64,000 nucleotides of DNA from Paraburkholderia sp. Ac-20340 (GCF_017104965.1 NZ_JAAGPR010000001.1:558001-622000), one strand, 5' to 3'. Counted from the stretch's first letter, positions 36,461-45,565 are shown. Notes: generated by a model from the sequence alone, not told the origin. Numbers and translations are program-made.

Positions 36461-36682
36461 TTACTCCTTCTGAAGCACGAAATTCGCCGCGGCATAGCGT
36501 GCGTTGCAATTCCAGATCTCCTCGCCGTCGCGGTAAAACGTGGCCCAACCGTCCTTCACGATTACCAGCGCGCGCGGGAATACCTCGCTGTGACCATTTG
36601 CAGCCGCCGAAAGCGGATTGTTTTCCTTGCAGATCGCTACGTATTCGCCGTTTTCAGGCACATCGTCTTTTGCTTTGTCCAT
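36461..36682 (-). CDS. small protein of unknown function
   Basis: A 73-residue soluble protein (MDKAKDDVPENGEYVAICKE at the start, DGWATFYRDGEEIWNCNARY near the end) with three tryptophans/tyrosines close together and two cysteines. I do not recognise a family. There is no signal peptide or membrane segment. It lies in the gap between the penicillin-acylase-type gene and the GntR regulator gene, on their strand, 22 bases from the latter's stop codon, so it may share the regulator's transcript. AAGGA lies just before the ATG, which supports translation. Function unknown. Confidence 0.6.
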   Translation of the reverse strand: MDKAKDDVPENGEYVAICKENNPLSAAANGHSEVFPRALVIVKDGWATFYRDGEEIWNCNARYAAANFVLQKE

Positions 36683-36704
36683 CCTTCATTCCTTGATTCA
36701 CTGC

Positions 36705-37418
36705 TTAAACATTGAACTGCTTGCCCACGTAATCGATATGCAGATACATCGCCTGTTGTGCCGCATCGGGATTGCGGTCGCGAATCGCGTAGTAAATCGA
36801 TTCGTGCTGATCGAGCCTTCGGCGCGCCTGAGTCGCCGCGTTCGCATTGTTCACCGTGGCATCGTAAGTATTGCTTGCGATATGCTCGCGCAACATCGAA
36901 ATCACACTCGCGTAAAACTGGTCGAGCAAACGGTTATGCGACGCGGCCGTCAGCGCCGTGTGGAATTCGCCATCGGTTGCGGCTTCGGCATCCACATCGG
37001 CGCGTGCTACGGCATCGCGCATGCGTTCGAGGATGGTTTCAAAGCGCTCCAGTTCATGCCCCGACGAACGAAGCGCCGCAAAACGCGCCGCCGCGCATTC
37101 GAATACCAGCCGGAATTCGAGTGTTTCCGAACGCAATGGCGGCGTATCGGCAATCAACTGCAGCCACGGCGCCGCCAGCCCAACCGGTTTCGCGCGCAAC
37201 AAATATACGCCGCTGCCGCGCCGCGTCTCCAGCACGCCTTTGCTCGCGAGCCGCGCGATTGCCTCGCGCACCGTCGCGCGCGACACGCCATAGGTCTCGG
37301 CGAGCGCACGCTCGGAAGGCAAGCGCTCCTCAGCCAGCCAGAGCCCCTCCTGAATACCTGTCTCGATGCGCCTGACCGTCTGGGCCAGCGCGCCTGTGTT
37401 CTTTAAACGACTTTCCAC
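36705..37418 (-). CDS. GntR/FadR-family transcriptional regulator
   Basis: A 237-residue GntR regulator of the FadR branch: a winged helix (RRIETGIQEGLWLAEERLP, RALAETYGVSRATVREAIAR, with GVYLLRAKP in the wing) followed by an FCD effector domain with FRLVFECAAARFAAL, DGEFHTALTAASHN and QHESIYYAIRDRN. It is divergent from a UxaA/GarD-type dehydratase gene and a KdgT permease gene, with about 165 bases between, in the way UxuR, ExuR and similar GntR proteins lie next to hexuronate genes. A near-palindrome TGGCCTGACCA at 37462-37472 is a possible operator. The likely effector is a hexuronate/aldonate intermediate. Confidence 0.9.
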   Translation of the reverse strand: MESRLKNTGALAQTVRRIETGIQEGLWLAEERLPSERALAETYGVSRATVREAIARLASKGVLETRRGSGVYLLRAKPVGLAAPWLQLIADTPPLRSETLEFRLVFECAAARFAALRSSGHELERFETILERMRDAVARADVDAEAATDGEFHTALTAASHNRLLDQFYASVISMLREHIASNTYDATVNNANAATQARRRLDQHESIYYAIRDRNPDAAQQAMYLHIDYVGKQFNV

Positions 37419-37461
37419 TTTCGACTCTCTGTTCGCTTTGCCTGGATGGCGCGGAATAAAG

Positions 37462-37472
37462 TGGCCTGACCA
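37462..37472. promoter_or_regulatory. GntR operator candidate
   Basis: TGGCCTGACCA matches the FadR-type pattern TGGTnnGACCA at all but one position (four of five complementary pairs). It lies between the divergent GntR regulator and the UxaA/GarD-type gene, 43 bases from the regulator start and 110 from the dehydratase start. It is close in sequence to the palindrome next to the other GntR regulator in this window. Confidence 0.4.
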
Positions 37473-37582
37473 ATTTGCGCCTGTCTCCTGGCCGCCCGAT
37501 CATGTGTCCACGCCGGTCAACGCTCGCAAGCCACTACGACGAGACGTGCCCGGCACCCCGACCCCACATTCAGGAGGACACG

Positions 37583-39109
37583 ATGAGCCAGGCTACGCTC
37601 GCCATCAAACTGCACGACCTCGACGACGTGCTGATCGCACGCGGCGCCCTTGCCGCCGGTACGATTCTCGCCGATTTCGACAATCTTGTTTGCGCCGCCG
37701 ATATTCCCGCCGCCCACAAGGTCGCCTGCCGCGACGTTGCCCAGGGCGCGCCAGTGCGCCGCTACGGCCAGATCATCGGCTTTGCCACACAGCCGATTCG
37801 TGCCGGCGACCACGTCCACGTCCACAATCTCTCGATCGGCGAATTCGACCGTGATTATGCCTTTGGCCAGGACGTCACGTGCGTCGAGCCGGCCAGCATG
37901 CCGCTCACGTTCAATGGTTTTCGCCGCGCGGACGGCCGCGTCGCGACCCGCAACTATATCGGCGTGATCAGCACGGTGAACTGCTCGGCCACCGTCACCA
38001 AGCTGGTTTCGCAGCATTTCAGCACGCCAGGCGCGCTCGACGCGTATCCGAATGTCGACGGCATCGTGCCGATCACCCACAGCTTCGGCTGCTGTATCGA
38101 CCATCATGGCGAAGGGATCGCGCAATTGCGCCGCACGATTGGCGGCTATGTAAAGCATCCGAATTTCGCGGGCGTCGTGATTATCGGCTTGGGTTGCGAG
38201 GCCAATCAGATGGGCGCGATGTTCATTGCCGAAGGCGTCGAGCCGGGCCCGCTGCTCGTGCCGCTCGTGATGCAGGAAGAAGGCGGCACGCAAAAGACCG
38301 TGGACGCCGCCATTGCGGCCGTGAAGGCCATGCTGCCGGTCGCGAATCAGTCCGTGCGCGAGCCTTTGCCGGTTTCGCACATCAATATCGCCCTGCAATG
38401 CGGCGGCTCCGACGGCTATTCGGGCATCACGGCCAATCCCGCGCTGGGCGCCGCCGTCGATTTGCTCGTGCGACATGGCGGCACCGCCATTCTTTCGGAA
38501 ACGCCTGAAATTTACGGTGCGGAACATCTGTTGACGCGCCGCGCGATCAGCCAGGAAGTGGGCGAAAAAATCGTCGAGCGCATTCACTGGTGGGAAGCTT
38601 ACGCGCAGCGCGAAAAAGGCAGTATCGACAACAATCCGACGCCCGGCAACAAGGCCGGCGGCCTCACGACGATCCTCGAAAAATCGCTCGGGGCCGTTGC
38701 GAAAAGCGGATCGTCGCCGTTGATGGGCGTTTATCGCTACGCCGAGCCGATCGACACGAATGGCCTTGTTTTCATGGATGCGCCGGGCTACGACCCGATG
38801 GGCGCAACCGGCCAGATCGCCAGCGGCGCGAATCTCGTGGTGTTCACCACGGGCCGCGGTTCGTGCTTTGGCGCGAAGCCCGCGCCGTCCATCAAGCTCG
38901 CGACCAATTCGCCGATGTATCGCCGCATGGCCGACGATATGGATATCAATTGCGGCGACATCATGGACGGCACGGCCAGCGTCGAGCAAAAGGGCGAAGA
39001 GATTTTCCGCATGATCGTCGAAGTCGCCTCGGGCGGTAAAAGCAAGAGCGAGGCACTCGGTATCGGCAATGAGGAATTTGTGCCGTGGATGATTGGCGCG
39101 CAAATGTAA
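37583..39109 (+). CDS. UxaA/GarD-family sugar-acid dehydratase
   Basis: A 508-residue hydro-lyase of the altronate/galactarate dehydratase family, which removes water from a sugar acid to give a 2-keto-3-deoxy acid. The N-terminal ~100 residues form a SAF domain (LDDVLIARGALAAGTILADF), and the C-terminal catalytic domain has the blocks TRNYIGVISTVNCSATV, HSFGCCIDHHGEG, GLGCEANQMGAMF, ALQCGGSDGYSGITANPALG, and TTGRGSCFGAKPAPSIKLATN. AGGAGGA precedes the ATG by five bases, which decides the start. It heads a plus-strand pair with a KdgT permease. Substrate could be altronate or galactarate, or another acid; family certain, exact substrate not. Confidence 0.9.
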   Translation: MSQATLAIKLHDLDDVLIARGALAAGTILADFDNLVCAADIPAAHKVACRDVAQGAPVRRYGQIIGFATQPIRAGDHVHVHNLSIGEFDRDYAFGQDVTCVEPASMPLTFNGFRRADGRVATRNYIGVISTVNCSATVTKLVSQHFSTPGALDAYPNVDGIVPITHSFGCCIDHHGEGIAQLRRTIGGYVKHPNFAGVVIIGLGCEANQMGAMFIAEGVEPGPLLVPLVMQEEGGTQKTVDAAIAAVKAMLPVANQSVREPLPVSHINIALQCGGSDGYSGITANPALGAAVDLLVRHGGTAILSETPEIYGAEHLLTRRAISQEVGEKIVERIHWWEAYAQREKGSIDNNPTPGNKAGGLTTILEKSLGAVAKSGSSPLMGVYRYAEPIDTNGLVFMDAPGYDPMGATGQIASGANLVVFTTGRGSCFGAKPAPSIKLATNSPMYRRMADDMDINCGDIMDGTASVEQKGEEIFRMIVEVASGGKSKSEALGIGNEEFVPWMIGAQM

Positions 39110-39215
39110 TGCGGCGTGCAGTATCGCGTTGACCGATGAAACCGGCCGGGCGCCATGAGCAAAACATCAGGCAAAACCGCGCGCCCGCGCCGGACAATAA
39201 CGAAGGAGACTCAAG

Positions 39216-40184
39216 ATGAAAATCAAAAAGGCCATTGAGCGCTTTCCCGGAGGCATGATGGTCATTCCTCTGCTTTGGGGCAGCGTGCTCAATACATTTG
39301 CGCCGCGTGTGCTCGGCATCGGCAGTTTTTCGACGCAACTCGCGCACGGTGCTCTGCCGATTCTGGCGGTGTTTTTTGTTTGCATGGGCGCGGAAATTCA
39401 ATTTCGCACCGCGCCGCGTGCACTGCGCAATGGCGCGGCCATTACGATTGCGAAACTCGTGAGCGGCGTGCTGATTGGTCTGGTCGTCAGTCGATGCTTT
39501 GGCGCGGAAGGCTTTCTCGGTTTGTCGGGCATGGCGATCATCGCGGCCGTCACCAATGCGAATATGGGCCTTTACGCGGCGCTTACACGGCAATTCGGCG
39601 ACGAAATGGATCGCGGCGCGCTTGCCGTATTGTCGATTCTCGAAGGGCCGTTCGTCACGATGGTGGCGCTCGGACTTTCCGGCCTCGCAAAAATTCCCGT
39701 ACTCGATCTGGTCGCGACAGTCTTGCCGATCGTGATCGGTATGGTGCTCGGCAATCTCGACGCCGACATGCGCAAGTTCCTCAAATCGGGCGGCGACCTG
39801 CTGATTCCGTTTTTTGCCTTCGGACTGGGCGCACAGATCAATCTGCACGCGATTCTCGGCGCCGGTCTTTCGGGCATCGTGCTCGGGCTGATTACGCTGG
39901 CTGCGGGCGCGCTTTTCAACGTGCTGGCTTCGCGTCTGATGGGCGGTTCGGGCGTGGGCGGCATTGCCGCCGCGACGACGGCTGGCAATGCCGTCGCTAC
40001 TCCTACGGCCATCGCAGCGGTCGATCCGCGGCTGGGCGCGCTCGTAGCCGTGGCCACGCCGCAGATTGCGGCCTCGACCATCGTGACGTCCCTGCTCGCC
40101 CCGCTGCTGACCGCCGCCTACGCACGCTGGCGTGCGAAGCGTGCGCCGCGTGTGAACGAAGTCGCGACGCACGCGACGCAATAA
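39216..40184 (+). CDS. kdgT: 2-keto-3-deoxygluconate permease (KdgT family)
   Basis: A 322-residue inner-membrane protein with about ten helices of the KdgT family, proton-driven importers of 2-keto-3-deoxygluconate. Blocks seen are MKIKKAIERFPGGMMVIPLL at the N-terminus, FVCMGAEIQF, GMAIIAAVTNANMGLYAAL, GPFVTMVALG and AATTAGNAVATPTAIAAVDP, all typical. AAGGAGA lies before the ATG. It follows the UxaA/GarD-type dehydratase by about 105 bases and is probably co-regulated. A kinase (KdgK) and an aldolase for the keto-deoxy acid are not in the window, so they must be elsewhere. Length is normal. Confidence 0.92.
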   Translation: MKIKKAIERFPGGMMVIPLLWGSVLNTFAPRVLGIGSFSTQLAHGALPILAVFFVCMGAEIQFRTAPRALRNGAAITIAKLVSGVLIGLVVSRCFGAEGFLGLSGMAIIAAVTNANMGLYAALTRQFGDEMDRGALAVLSILEGPFVTMVALGLSGLAKIPVLDLVATVLPIVIGMVLGNLDADMRKFLKSGGDLLIPFFAFGLGAQINLHAILGAGLSGIVLGLITLAAGALFNVLASRLMGGSGVGGIAAATTAGNAVATPTAIAAVDPRLGALVAVATPQIAASTIVTSLLAPLLTAAYARWRAKRAPRVNEVATHATQ

Positions 40185-40348
40185 ACGGCGCTTTATCCAG
40201 AAGCCGATGTAAGGCACCGCAGCGCCGAGTGCTGATAGACTTCCGCCCGTGCCGGTGAAGAGAACGCAAAAGCTCAACGCAACGCAGAACGCAAAGCTGA
40301 AAGCAATAAAGCGCAAAGCCGGCCGTCGTTTATCACGCGGGGTTTGAC

Positions 40349-40477
40349 ATGCACATTCGTACTCTGGCGATCCTTCTGATCGCCGCTACCACGATCGGCC
40401 TGACCGGCTGCAATACGATTGCCGGCTTCGGCCAGGACATCACGGACTCGGCACGCACGGTCCAACGCGTGCTTTAA
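40349..40477 (+). CDS. entericidin-like small lipoprotein
   Basis: A 42-residue peptide: MHIRTLAILLIAATTIGLTG followed by Cys21 in the lipobox LTGC, then NTIAGFGQDITDSARTVQRVL. The tail matches entericidin EcnA/EcnB, small outer-membrane lipoproteins where EcnA acts as antidote and EcnB as a bacteriolytic toxin in enteric bacteria; in Burkholderia-group genomes single copies are common. Only one gene is present, so no local antidote pair is seen. The reading frame is too short for many gene callers. No strong Shine-Dalgarno is visible (GGGGT precedes the ATG). It lies alone downstream of the KdgT permease. Confidence 0.8.
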   Translation: MHIRTLAILLIAATTIGLTGCNTIAGFGQDITDSARTVQRVL

Positions 40478-40786
40478 AGAGCCCGCGTTCCAGACGCGTC
40501 GCGCACCAACGTGCGCGGCGCCTTTCACTGCCCAACGCTCCCTCCGAACGCCGCGTTTTCACGCTGCGCACACTTGCTTGCGCCTTGCGTTCAGCTTGTG
40601 CTGGTCTTCCATTTCGCTGCTTTTCGTCCGCTCAAAAGCGGAAAAGACCTGCATTTCCGCCCTTTTTCGACGCTTTTGAATCGCCCTGCATCGCGGACAA
40701 TGCCCGTCATAGTCCGAAACTACGGCTATCGCACGCGACGCCCGACGTCGTAAAGCGAACTATTCGATATCAAGAAAAAATACGGG
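40478..40786. other. 309 bp intergenic region, no gene seen
   Basis: Separates the entericidin-like gene from the kinase-like gene. It has the small hairpins GCGCAC-CAAC-GTGCGC at 40501-40516 and CCGCT-CAAA-AGCGG near 40629-40642, neither followed by a run of T. I find no protein-coding frame with recognisable sequence and no RNA gene. Confidence 0.4.
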
Positions 40787-42007
40787 GTGACCGACTTGCT
40801 AGCCAGAATCGCACTGTTATCGATTGCATCGTTGATGCTGGCGTACGTCGGTTTTCGCGATCCCAACGCGGATTCGCCCTTCTTTTCCGGCAGCGCTGGT
40901 TTCCCGGCCGTTTCGCTGCAGGAACATCCGGCGTGGCAGCCCGACGCGGAACTCGATCCGCCCATGCGAGCGGAAGGCGTGGTGGCGGCCGTATCGATCA
41001 AGCCGCATATGGTCGATCTCGAGCGCGGCGTCGCACCGCATCTGCGCGACGCGGTCTGGGCCACGGACGCCGAATCGGCTGCAGGCGCCCTGCATCTGAA
41101 CGATTCCGGCGCGTCTGGGTTCGCCAGCGTGCAAACGTTGGCGCACTGGTTCGACGCGCGATTCGCCGCCTGCCTGCTGGCGTTCTGCGCGTTTCTGGTG
41201 GCGCTGCGCGGCTACTGGCTGCGCGAAATCCGCGACGATCTGCATGAACTCACCGCCAGTTTGAGCCTGCCTTTGGGCCACGAAGTCACTGAGCCCGCGT
41301 GCCATCCGCGCGAACTGCACGGCCTGGCGCGCGCGCTGGGCGACCTCCTGCAACGCCGCAGCAGCATGCTGGAAGACCAGTCGGAATGCTTCGGCGGTTT
41401 CCTTCGGCAGATCGAGTCGCGCGCCGCCCGGCTGCGCGCCTACGCCATGAATGTGGCGCGCTGGAATCTGCGCGTGGCTCTGGTCGAAGATATCGATCAC
41501 TTTCAGGATGTGGCGCGGCAGTTCGTGGAAACGGCCGGCGGCCATGGCGCCATCCATGCGCCGGTGGGCGTGGAAGCCTGGCTGAAGGACCGCTTTATCT
41601 ATGGCGCGATGGCGGACGATGCCCGCATCGTCGTCAAGCTCGAAGCCGGCGACGCGTTCCAGTTGCCGCGTTCGGCGCTGACGCGGCTGGTTGAAAATCT
41701 CGTCGGCAATGCGCTTGCACACGGCGCGCCGCCCGTTGAAATTCGCACCGCGCGCGGCGCGCGCGCATGGGTCCTGAGCGTGCGCGATCACGGCAGCGGC
41801 ATCGGCGCGGGCACGCTCGACGATACGCCGCTCACCACGCCTTCCAGTGCGGCTGGCCTTGCGCTGGGCGCGCATTGGGGTATCGGCCTGTCGATCGTGC
41901 GTCGTCTCGCGCAACGGTGCAACGCAACGCTCAAGATTGGCGATCATCCCGATGGCGGCCTCTGCGTGCGCGTGATCGTGCCGATGGATCACGCGCAGCA
42001 GGATTGA
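40787..42007 (+). CDS. histidine-kinase-like membrane protein lacking the phospho-acceptor His
   Basis: A 406-residue protein with two membrane helices (about residues 4-22 and 127-141) around an 100-residue periplasmic region, followed by a cytoplasmic HATPase domain. The ATPase motifs are intact: N-box TRLVENLVGNALAHG (299-313), G1 box DHGSGIG (334-340) and G2 box GIGLSIV (365-371). The dimerisation helix where SHELRTPL is expected reads FLRQIESRAARLRAY (205-219), so the histidine is replaced (by Gln or Arg). No response regulator gene is next to it. It starts with GTG and has no strong ribosome site. It may be a pseudokinase that controls another kinase, or uses another residue. Signal unknown. 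Confidence 0.8.
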   Translation: MTDLLARIALLSIASLMLAYVGFRDPNADSPFFSGSAGFPAVSLQEHPAWQPDAELDPPMRAEGVVAAVSIKPHMVDLERGVAPHLRDAVWATDAESAAGALHLNDSGASGFASVQTLAHWFDARFAACLLAFCAFLVALRGYWLREIRDDLHELTASLSLPLGHEVTEPACHPRELHGLARALGDLLQRRSSMLEDQSECFGGFLRQIESRAARLRAYAMNVARWNLRVALVEDIDHFQDVARQFVETAGGHGAIHAPVGVEAWLKDRFIYGAMADDARIVVKLEAGDAFQLPRSALTRLVENLVGNALAHGAPPVEIRTARGARAWVLSVRDHGSGIGAGTLDDTPLTTPSSAAGLALGAHWGIGLSIVRRLAQRCNATLKIGDHPDGGLCVRVIVPMDHAQQD

Positions 42008-42016
42008 ATAGCGCCT

Positions 42017-43567
42017 TTATTTAGCGCCGATTTCGCGTTCGGCCAATTCCAGTTGCTGTTCGCGCGCCAGCGATGCCTGTGCCGACGTTTGCGCAACCGG
42101 CGGCCCGGCAAAGCGATTGCGCACGCCGCCCACGTACCAGATCGCCAGCAGCACGAACAGCAGCCCGCCGATCAGATACAGCACTTTCTCGTTAGGCGGC
42201 TGAATGCCGACATACGCGAGAATCAGCGCCCCGACCACCGCCGCAATGGCAAACGGCTTCGACAGTTTGCCCAGCTGGAACGGCCCCTTCTCCGTCCACG
42301 TGCGGCCTTCCGCGCGGATACCCGCGGCAATCGGCATCGCATACGAAACGAACAGGAACACCGCGCTGCCTGCGCTCAGGACCGTGAATGCATCGCCGTA
42401 AAGCGTCGCGGCAATCGCCAGCACAGCCGACGTCCAGATCGCCACGCCCGGCGTGCGATGGGCCGGATTGACCTTGCGCAGCCATTTCGATCCCGGCAGG
42501 CCGCCATCACGTGCGAATGCGAACATCATGCGCGAAGTCGAGGTCACGGCGGCCAGACCGCACGCGTAGTTGATGAAGAACATCAGCAACTCGATGGTGA
42601 TGCGCAAGGGCGTGGGAATCGGCGCGAGGATGGCCTGGAAGAAGCCGGTGCCCTGCTTCACGGCCGCGGCGAGATCCGGCATGACGAGCACGAAGGCGCA
42701 CACCATCACATAGCCGAACGTCGTCGACCAGAACACCGATCCGACGATGCCGCGCGGCACGTTACGCGCCGCCTGATGGGTTTCTTCGGAGGTGTGAGCC
42801 GAAGCATCGAAGCCCGTAATCGTATAAGCGGTCAGCAGCAGGCCCGAGAGAAACGCCATCGCCATGGTCTGCTTCGGCCATGCGCCGCCGTCCGTGCCGG
42901 TGAAGTTCGTAAAGGTATAGAGACGCGAAAGATCCAGTTTCACTGGCGAATACGCGAGCAGGGACACCACGAGCACCACGGTCACCACAAAAATCAGGTA
43001 GCCGGAAAGATCGGTGATCTTGCTCGTAATGCGGATGCCGCGATGATTCAGAAACGCCTGCGAAGCGGTAATCAGCGTGAGAAAGATCGTCTGATCCCAC
43101 CAGCCGAGCGAATCGGGATTCACGCCGAACATCGGTGCAATCAGCGTGCGAAAGAACGGGTCGTAGGTGCCGTAATTGATGGCCGCGACCACGAACACCA
43201 GCCCGAGCAGATTCAACCAGGCCGTGAGCCAGCCCCACGTTTTCCCGCCCAGAATCGAGCCCCAGTGATAGAGCCCGCCGGCGGTGGGATACGACGAGGC
43301 AATCTGCGCCATGGCCGCCGCCACGACCAGCGCGAACAGCGATCCCAACGGCCAGCCCAGCCCGATCGACGCGCCGCCCGCAGCGGAAAAGCCCATCTGG
43401 AACGAGGTAATGCCGCCGGACAGAATACAGATCAGCGAAAACGACACAGCAAAATTGGAGAACGCACCCATGCGGCGCGACAACTCCTGGGCGTAGCCCA
43501 TCTTGTGTAGCAGCGAGACGTCGTGGTCGGCGTTTTCCGCCGCCGGTTCAATCGTATTCGCGTCCAT
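42017..43567 (-). CDS. APC-family amino acid/amine permease
   Basis: A 516-residue, twelve-helix permease of the amino acid/choline transporter branch of the APC superfamily (GABA permease and relatives). Blocks: LSRRMGAFSNFAVSFSLIC at the N-terminus, SYPTAGGLYHWGSIL, GFDASAHTSEETHQAARNVP in the middle loop and SRMMFAFARDGGLPGS, all diagnostic. It imports a small amino acid, choline-like compound or amine. GAAGGAT precedes the ATG. The gene lies directly downstream of an SDR dehydrogenase gene on the same strand (65 bases), and an AraC regulator of the EutR/OruR style is divergent, forming one catabolic unit. Substrate unknown. Confidence 0.9.
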   Translation of the reverse strand: MDANTIEPAAENADHDVSLLHKMGYAQELSRRMGAFSNFAVSFSLICILSGGITSFQMGFSAAGGASIGLGWPLGSLFALVVAAAMAQIASSYPTAGGLYHWGSILGGKTWGWLTAWLNLLGLVFVVAAINYGTYDPFFRTLIAPMFGVNPDSLGWWDQTIFLTLITASQAFLNHRGIRITSKITDLSGYLIFVVTVVLVVSLLAYSPVKLDLSRLYTFTNFTGTDGGAWPKQTMAMAFLSGLLLTAYTITGFDASAHTSEETHQAARNVPRGIVGSVFWSTTFGYVMVCAFVLVMPDLAAAVKQGTGFFQAILAPIPTPLRITIELLMFFINYACGLAAVTSTSRMMFAFARDGGLPGSKWLRKVNPAHRTPGVAIWTSAVLAIAATLYGDAFTVLSAGSAVFLFVSYAMPIAAGIRAEGRTWTEKGPFQLGKLSKPFAIAAVVGALILAYVGIQPPNEKVLYLIGGLLFVLLAIWYVGGVRNRFAGPPVAQTSAQASLAREQQLELAEREIGAK

Positions 43568-43632
43568 GTGACGATCCTTCAAACGAGGTGGTTGAAGCGT
43601 CGAAGCCGTTATCCATTGATCAGGATTCCGTA

Positions 43633-44409
43633 TCACGCAGCCGTAAAGCAGTTATCGACAAAAAGATGCGCGCCGTTGATGAAACTGGCGTCGTCGCTGG
43701 CGAGGAACAAGGCGGCCTGCGCCACTTCTTCCGGTTTGCACAGACGCCCTTGCTGGAGCGACAGCGCGGCTTCGCTGGCATCGAAGCCATATTTCGCGAG
43801 CGCGCTGATTTCGCGCTGCCCGTGCGGCGTGTTGATGAAGCCCGGACACACCGCATTGCAGCGTATGCCGCGATCGCGGTACTCCACGGCAATGGCGCGC
43901 GCGAACATCGCACAGGCGCCCTTGGTGGTGCAGTAAAGCACTTCCAGCGGCGTGGCCGCCACCGAGGATATCGACGCCGTACACACGATCGAGCCGCGCC
44001 CCGCCGCCAGCATGTGGGGCAAAACGGCCCGCGTCATCATGAACATGCTCTTCACGTTGACGTTCATGAGCCAGTCGTATTCGTCGTCGGTGGTGTCCAG
44101 AAATGGCTTCACCACGATACTGCCCGCGTGATTGAACAAGGTGTCGATACGGCCGAAGCGTTCGACGATTCCCTCTACTGCAGCGTCCACGGCGGCGCGT
44201 TGTGAAACGTCCGCCACAAACAGTTCGGCCACGCCGCCTTCCGCGCGGATGCGCGCCACCACTTCCTCGCCCGCGCCGCGATTGACGTCGACCACGGCAA
44301 TCTGGGCGCCTTCGCGGGCGAACAGCAGCGACGCCGCGCCGCCCGCTCCGGTTGCTCCGCCCGACACAATCGCGATCTTGCCTTCCAGCTTTCTGGACCT
44401 TTCACTCAT
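43633..44409 (-). CDS. short-chain dehydrogenase/reductase
   Basis: A 258-residue classical SDR with a Rossmann fold. The cofactor motif is SGGATGAGG (TGxxxGxG-like), NHAG replaces NNAG near residue 90, the catalytic Ser is in CTASISS and the Tyr-Lys pair in YCTTKGA, followed by CNAVCPGFINTP. AGGAGCC lies just before the chosen ATG; a longer reading to 44484 lacks family sequence. It is the first gene of a likely operon with the APC permease, so it probably oxidises an alcohol or amino-alcohol derivative after uptake. An AraC regulator gene is divergent. Substrate unknown. Confidence 0.9.
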   Translation of the reverse strand: MSERSRKLEGKIAIVSGGATGAGGAASLLFAREGAQIAVVDVNRGAGEEVVARIRAEGGVAELFVADVSQRAAVDAAVEGIVERFGRIDTLFNHAGSIVVKPFLDTTDDEYDWLMNVNVKSMFMMTRAVLPHMLAAGRGSIVCTASISSVAATPLEVLYCTTKGACAMFARAIAVEYRDRGIRCNAVCPGFINTPHGQREISALAKYGFDASEAALSLQQGRLCKPEEVAQAALFLASDDASFINGAHLFVDNCFTAA

Positions 44410-44590
44410 GCCTGGCTCCTGTTCGTATGCAAGGTATGCACAAGTTAGGTGCGCCAAAAAACGGGAACTATCCAAATTTGGCAAAAAAATAAAATTGCCG
44501 TAAAAATCAGGAATCGCGCAGTGAGCGGCAGCAGGGTTGCGAAGCGCGAGCGCGGGGCCACATTGCCGGCCTCACCCATCTGGAGACTCA

Positions 44591-45565
44591 ATGGAAGCGG
44601 GCCACTGGCCGGACGAGGCCATACAGTTTCGAAGCTGTCACAGCGTCGACGAACAGGCGGCGCTGCTCGACACATGGAACCAGAGCTATTGCCAGCTTTC
44701 GCGCGGCCTGTTCGACGGCTCGGTGCGCTGGTTCATGGCGGGCGGCGTGAAAGTGCTGGTCGAGAAGCTCAACCGCACGGTCTATCAGCGCGGCTGTGTC
44801 TCGGAACACAAATTCGCGCTGGGCATTCCGTTTCAGCTCGAAGGCCACGCCCTGCTGTCGGGACAGACGAGCCATCTCGACGCGCTTCACGTGTTCTCCG
44901 GCAAGGACGGTTTCGAATTTCTCTCGCCCGACCAGCATCTGTTCGTCAATCTGGAAATCGAGCCCGAGGCCGTGGCGGATCTGGCCACGCGCGCTCAATT
45001 AGAAGCGGTGATTGCGCGCATCGGCGCGAAATCGGGCATCGTCAACATCGCGCCAGAGCGGCTCGAACGGTTTCGCGCGGTGCTAAGGGTTTTGCTCGAT
45101 AGCGTGAGCGCGGCGCCACGTCTGCTCGCAGATCGCGCAAGCGTGGCGTCGTTTGAAAAGTCCATCGTCTATGGACTGAGCGAAGCGCTTCATGAGTTTC
45201 CCGATATCGCCCCGCAGCAGCGCGGCGAGGCGCGCATCGCCCGGAACTGGCAACTGGTGCGCAGCGTGCGCGATATCGTCGAAGGATCGCCCGATTGCCC
45301 GCTTTCGGTGGCCGAGCTTTGCGCGCGCATGCATGCGAGCCGGCGTACCTTGCAATACGCCTTCGAAGAGGCCACGGGCATCAACCCGCTCGCCTATATG
45401 CGCGCCGTGCGGCTCGCGCGGGTGCGCCAGGAATTGATGCACGCCGCGACCGTTACCGAGGTCGCGACGCGCTGGGGTTTCTGGCACTTCGGCAATTTCG
45501 CCAGCGAATACCGCGAGCAGTTCGGCGAATTGCCGAGCGAAACGTGGCGCAGAAACCGGATGTGA
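44591..45565 (+). CDS. AraC-family transcriptional regulator, EutR/OruR-like
   Basis: A 324-residue regulator. The last ~100 residues form the AraC double helix-turn-helix (PLSVAELCARMHASRRTLQY, then ATVTEVATRWGFWHFGNFA and EYREQFGELPS). The N-terminal part resembles the EutR/OruR group, including RTVYQRGCVSEHKFALGIPF. GGAG precedes the ATG. It is divergent from the SDR and APC permease genes, so it most likely activates them with the transported compound as effector; ethanolamine for EutR and ornithine for OruR are known precedents, so an amine or amino acid is plausible. Exact effector unknown. Confidence 0.88.
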   Translation: MEAGHWPDEAIQFRSCHSVDEQAALLDTWNQSYCQLSRGLFDGSVRWFMAGGVKVLVEKLNRTVYQRGCVSEHKFALGIPFQLEGHALLSGQTSHLDALHVFSGKDGFEFLSPDQHLFVNLEIEPEAVADLATRAQLEAVIARIGAKSGIVNIAPERLERFRAVLRVLLDSVSAAPRLLADRASVASFEKSIVYGLSEALHEFPDIAPQQRGEARIARNWQLVRSVRDIVEGSPDCPLSVAELCARMHASRRTLQYAFEEATGINPLAYMRAVRLARVRQELMHAATVTEVATRWGFWHFGNFASEYREQFGELPSETWRRNRM

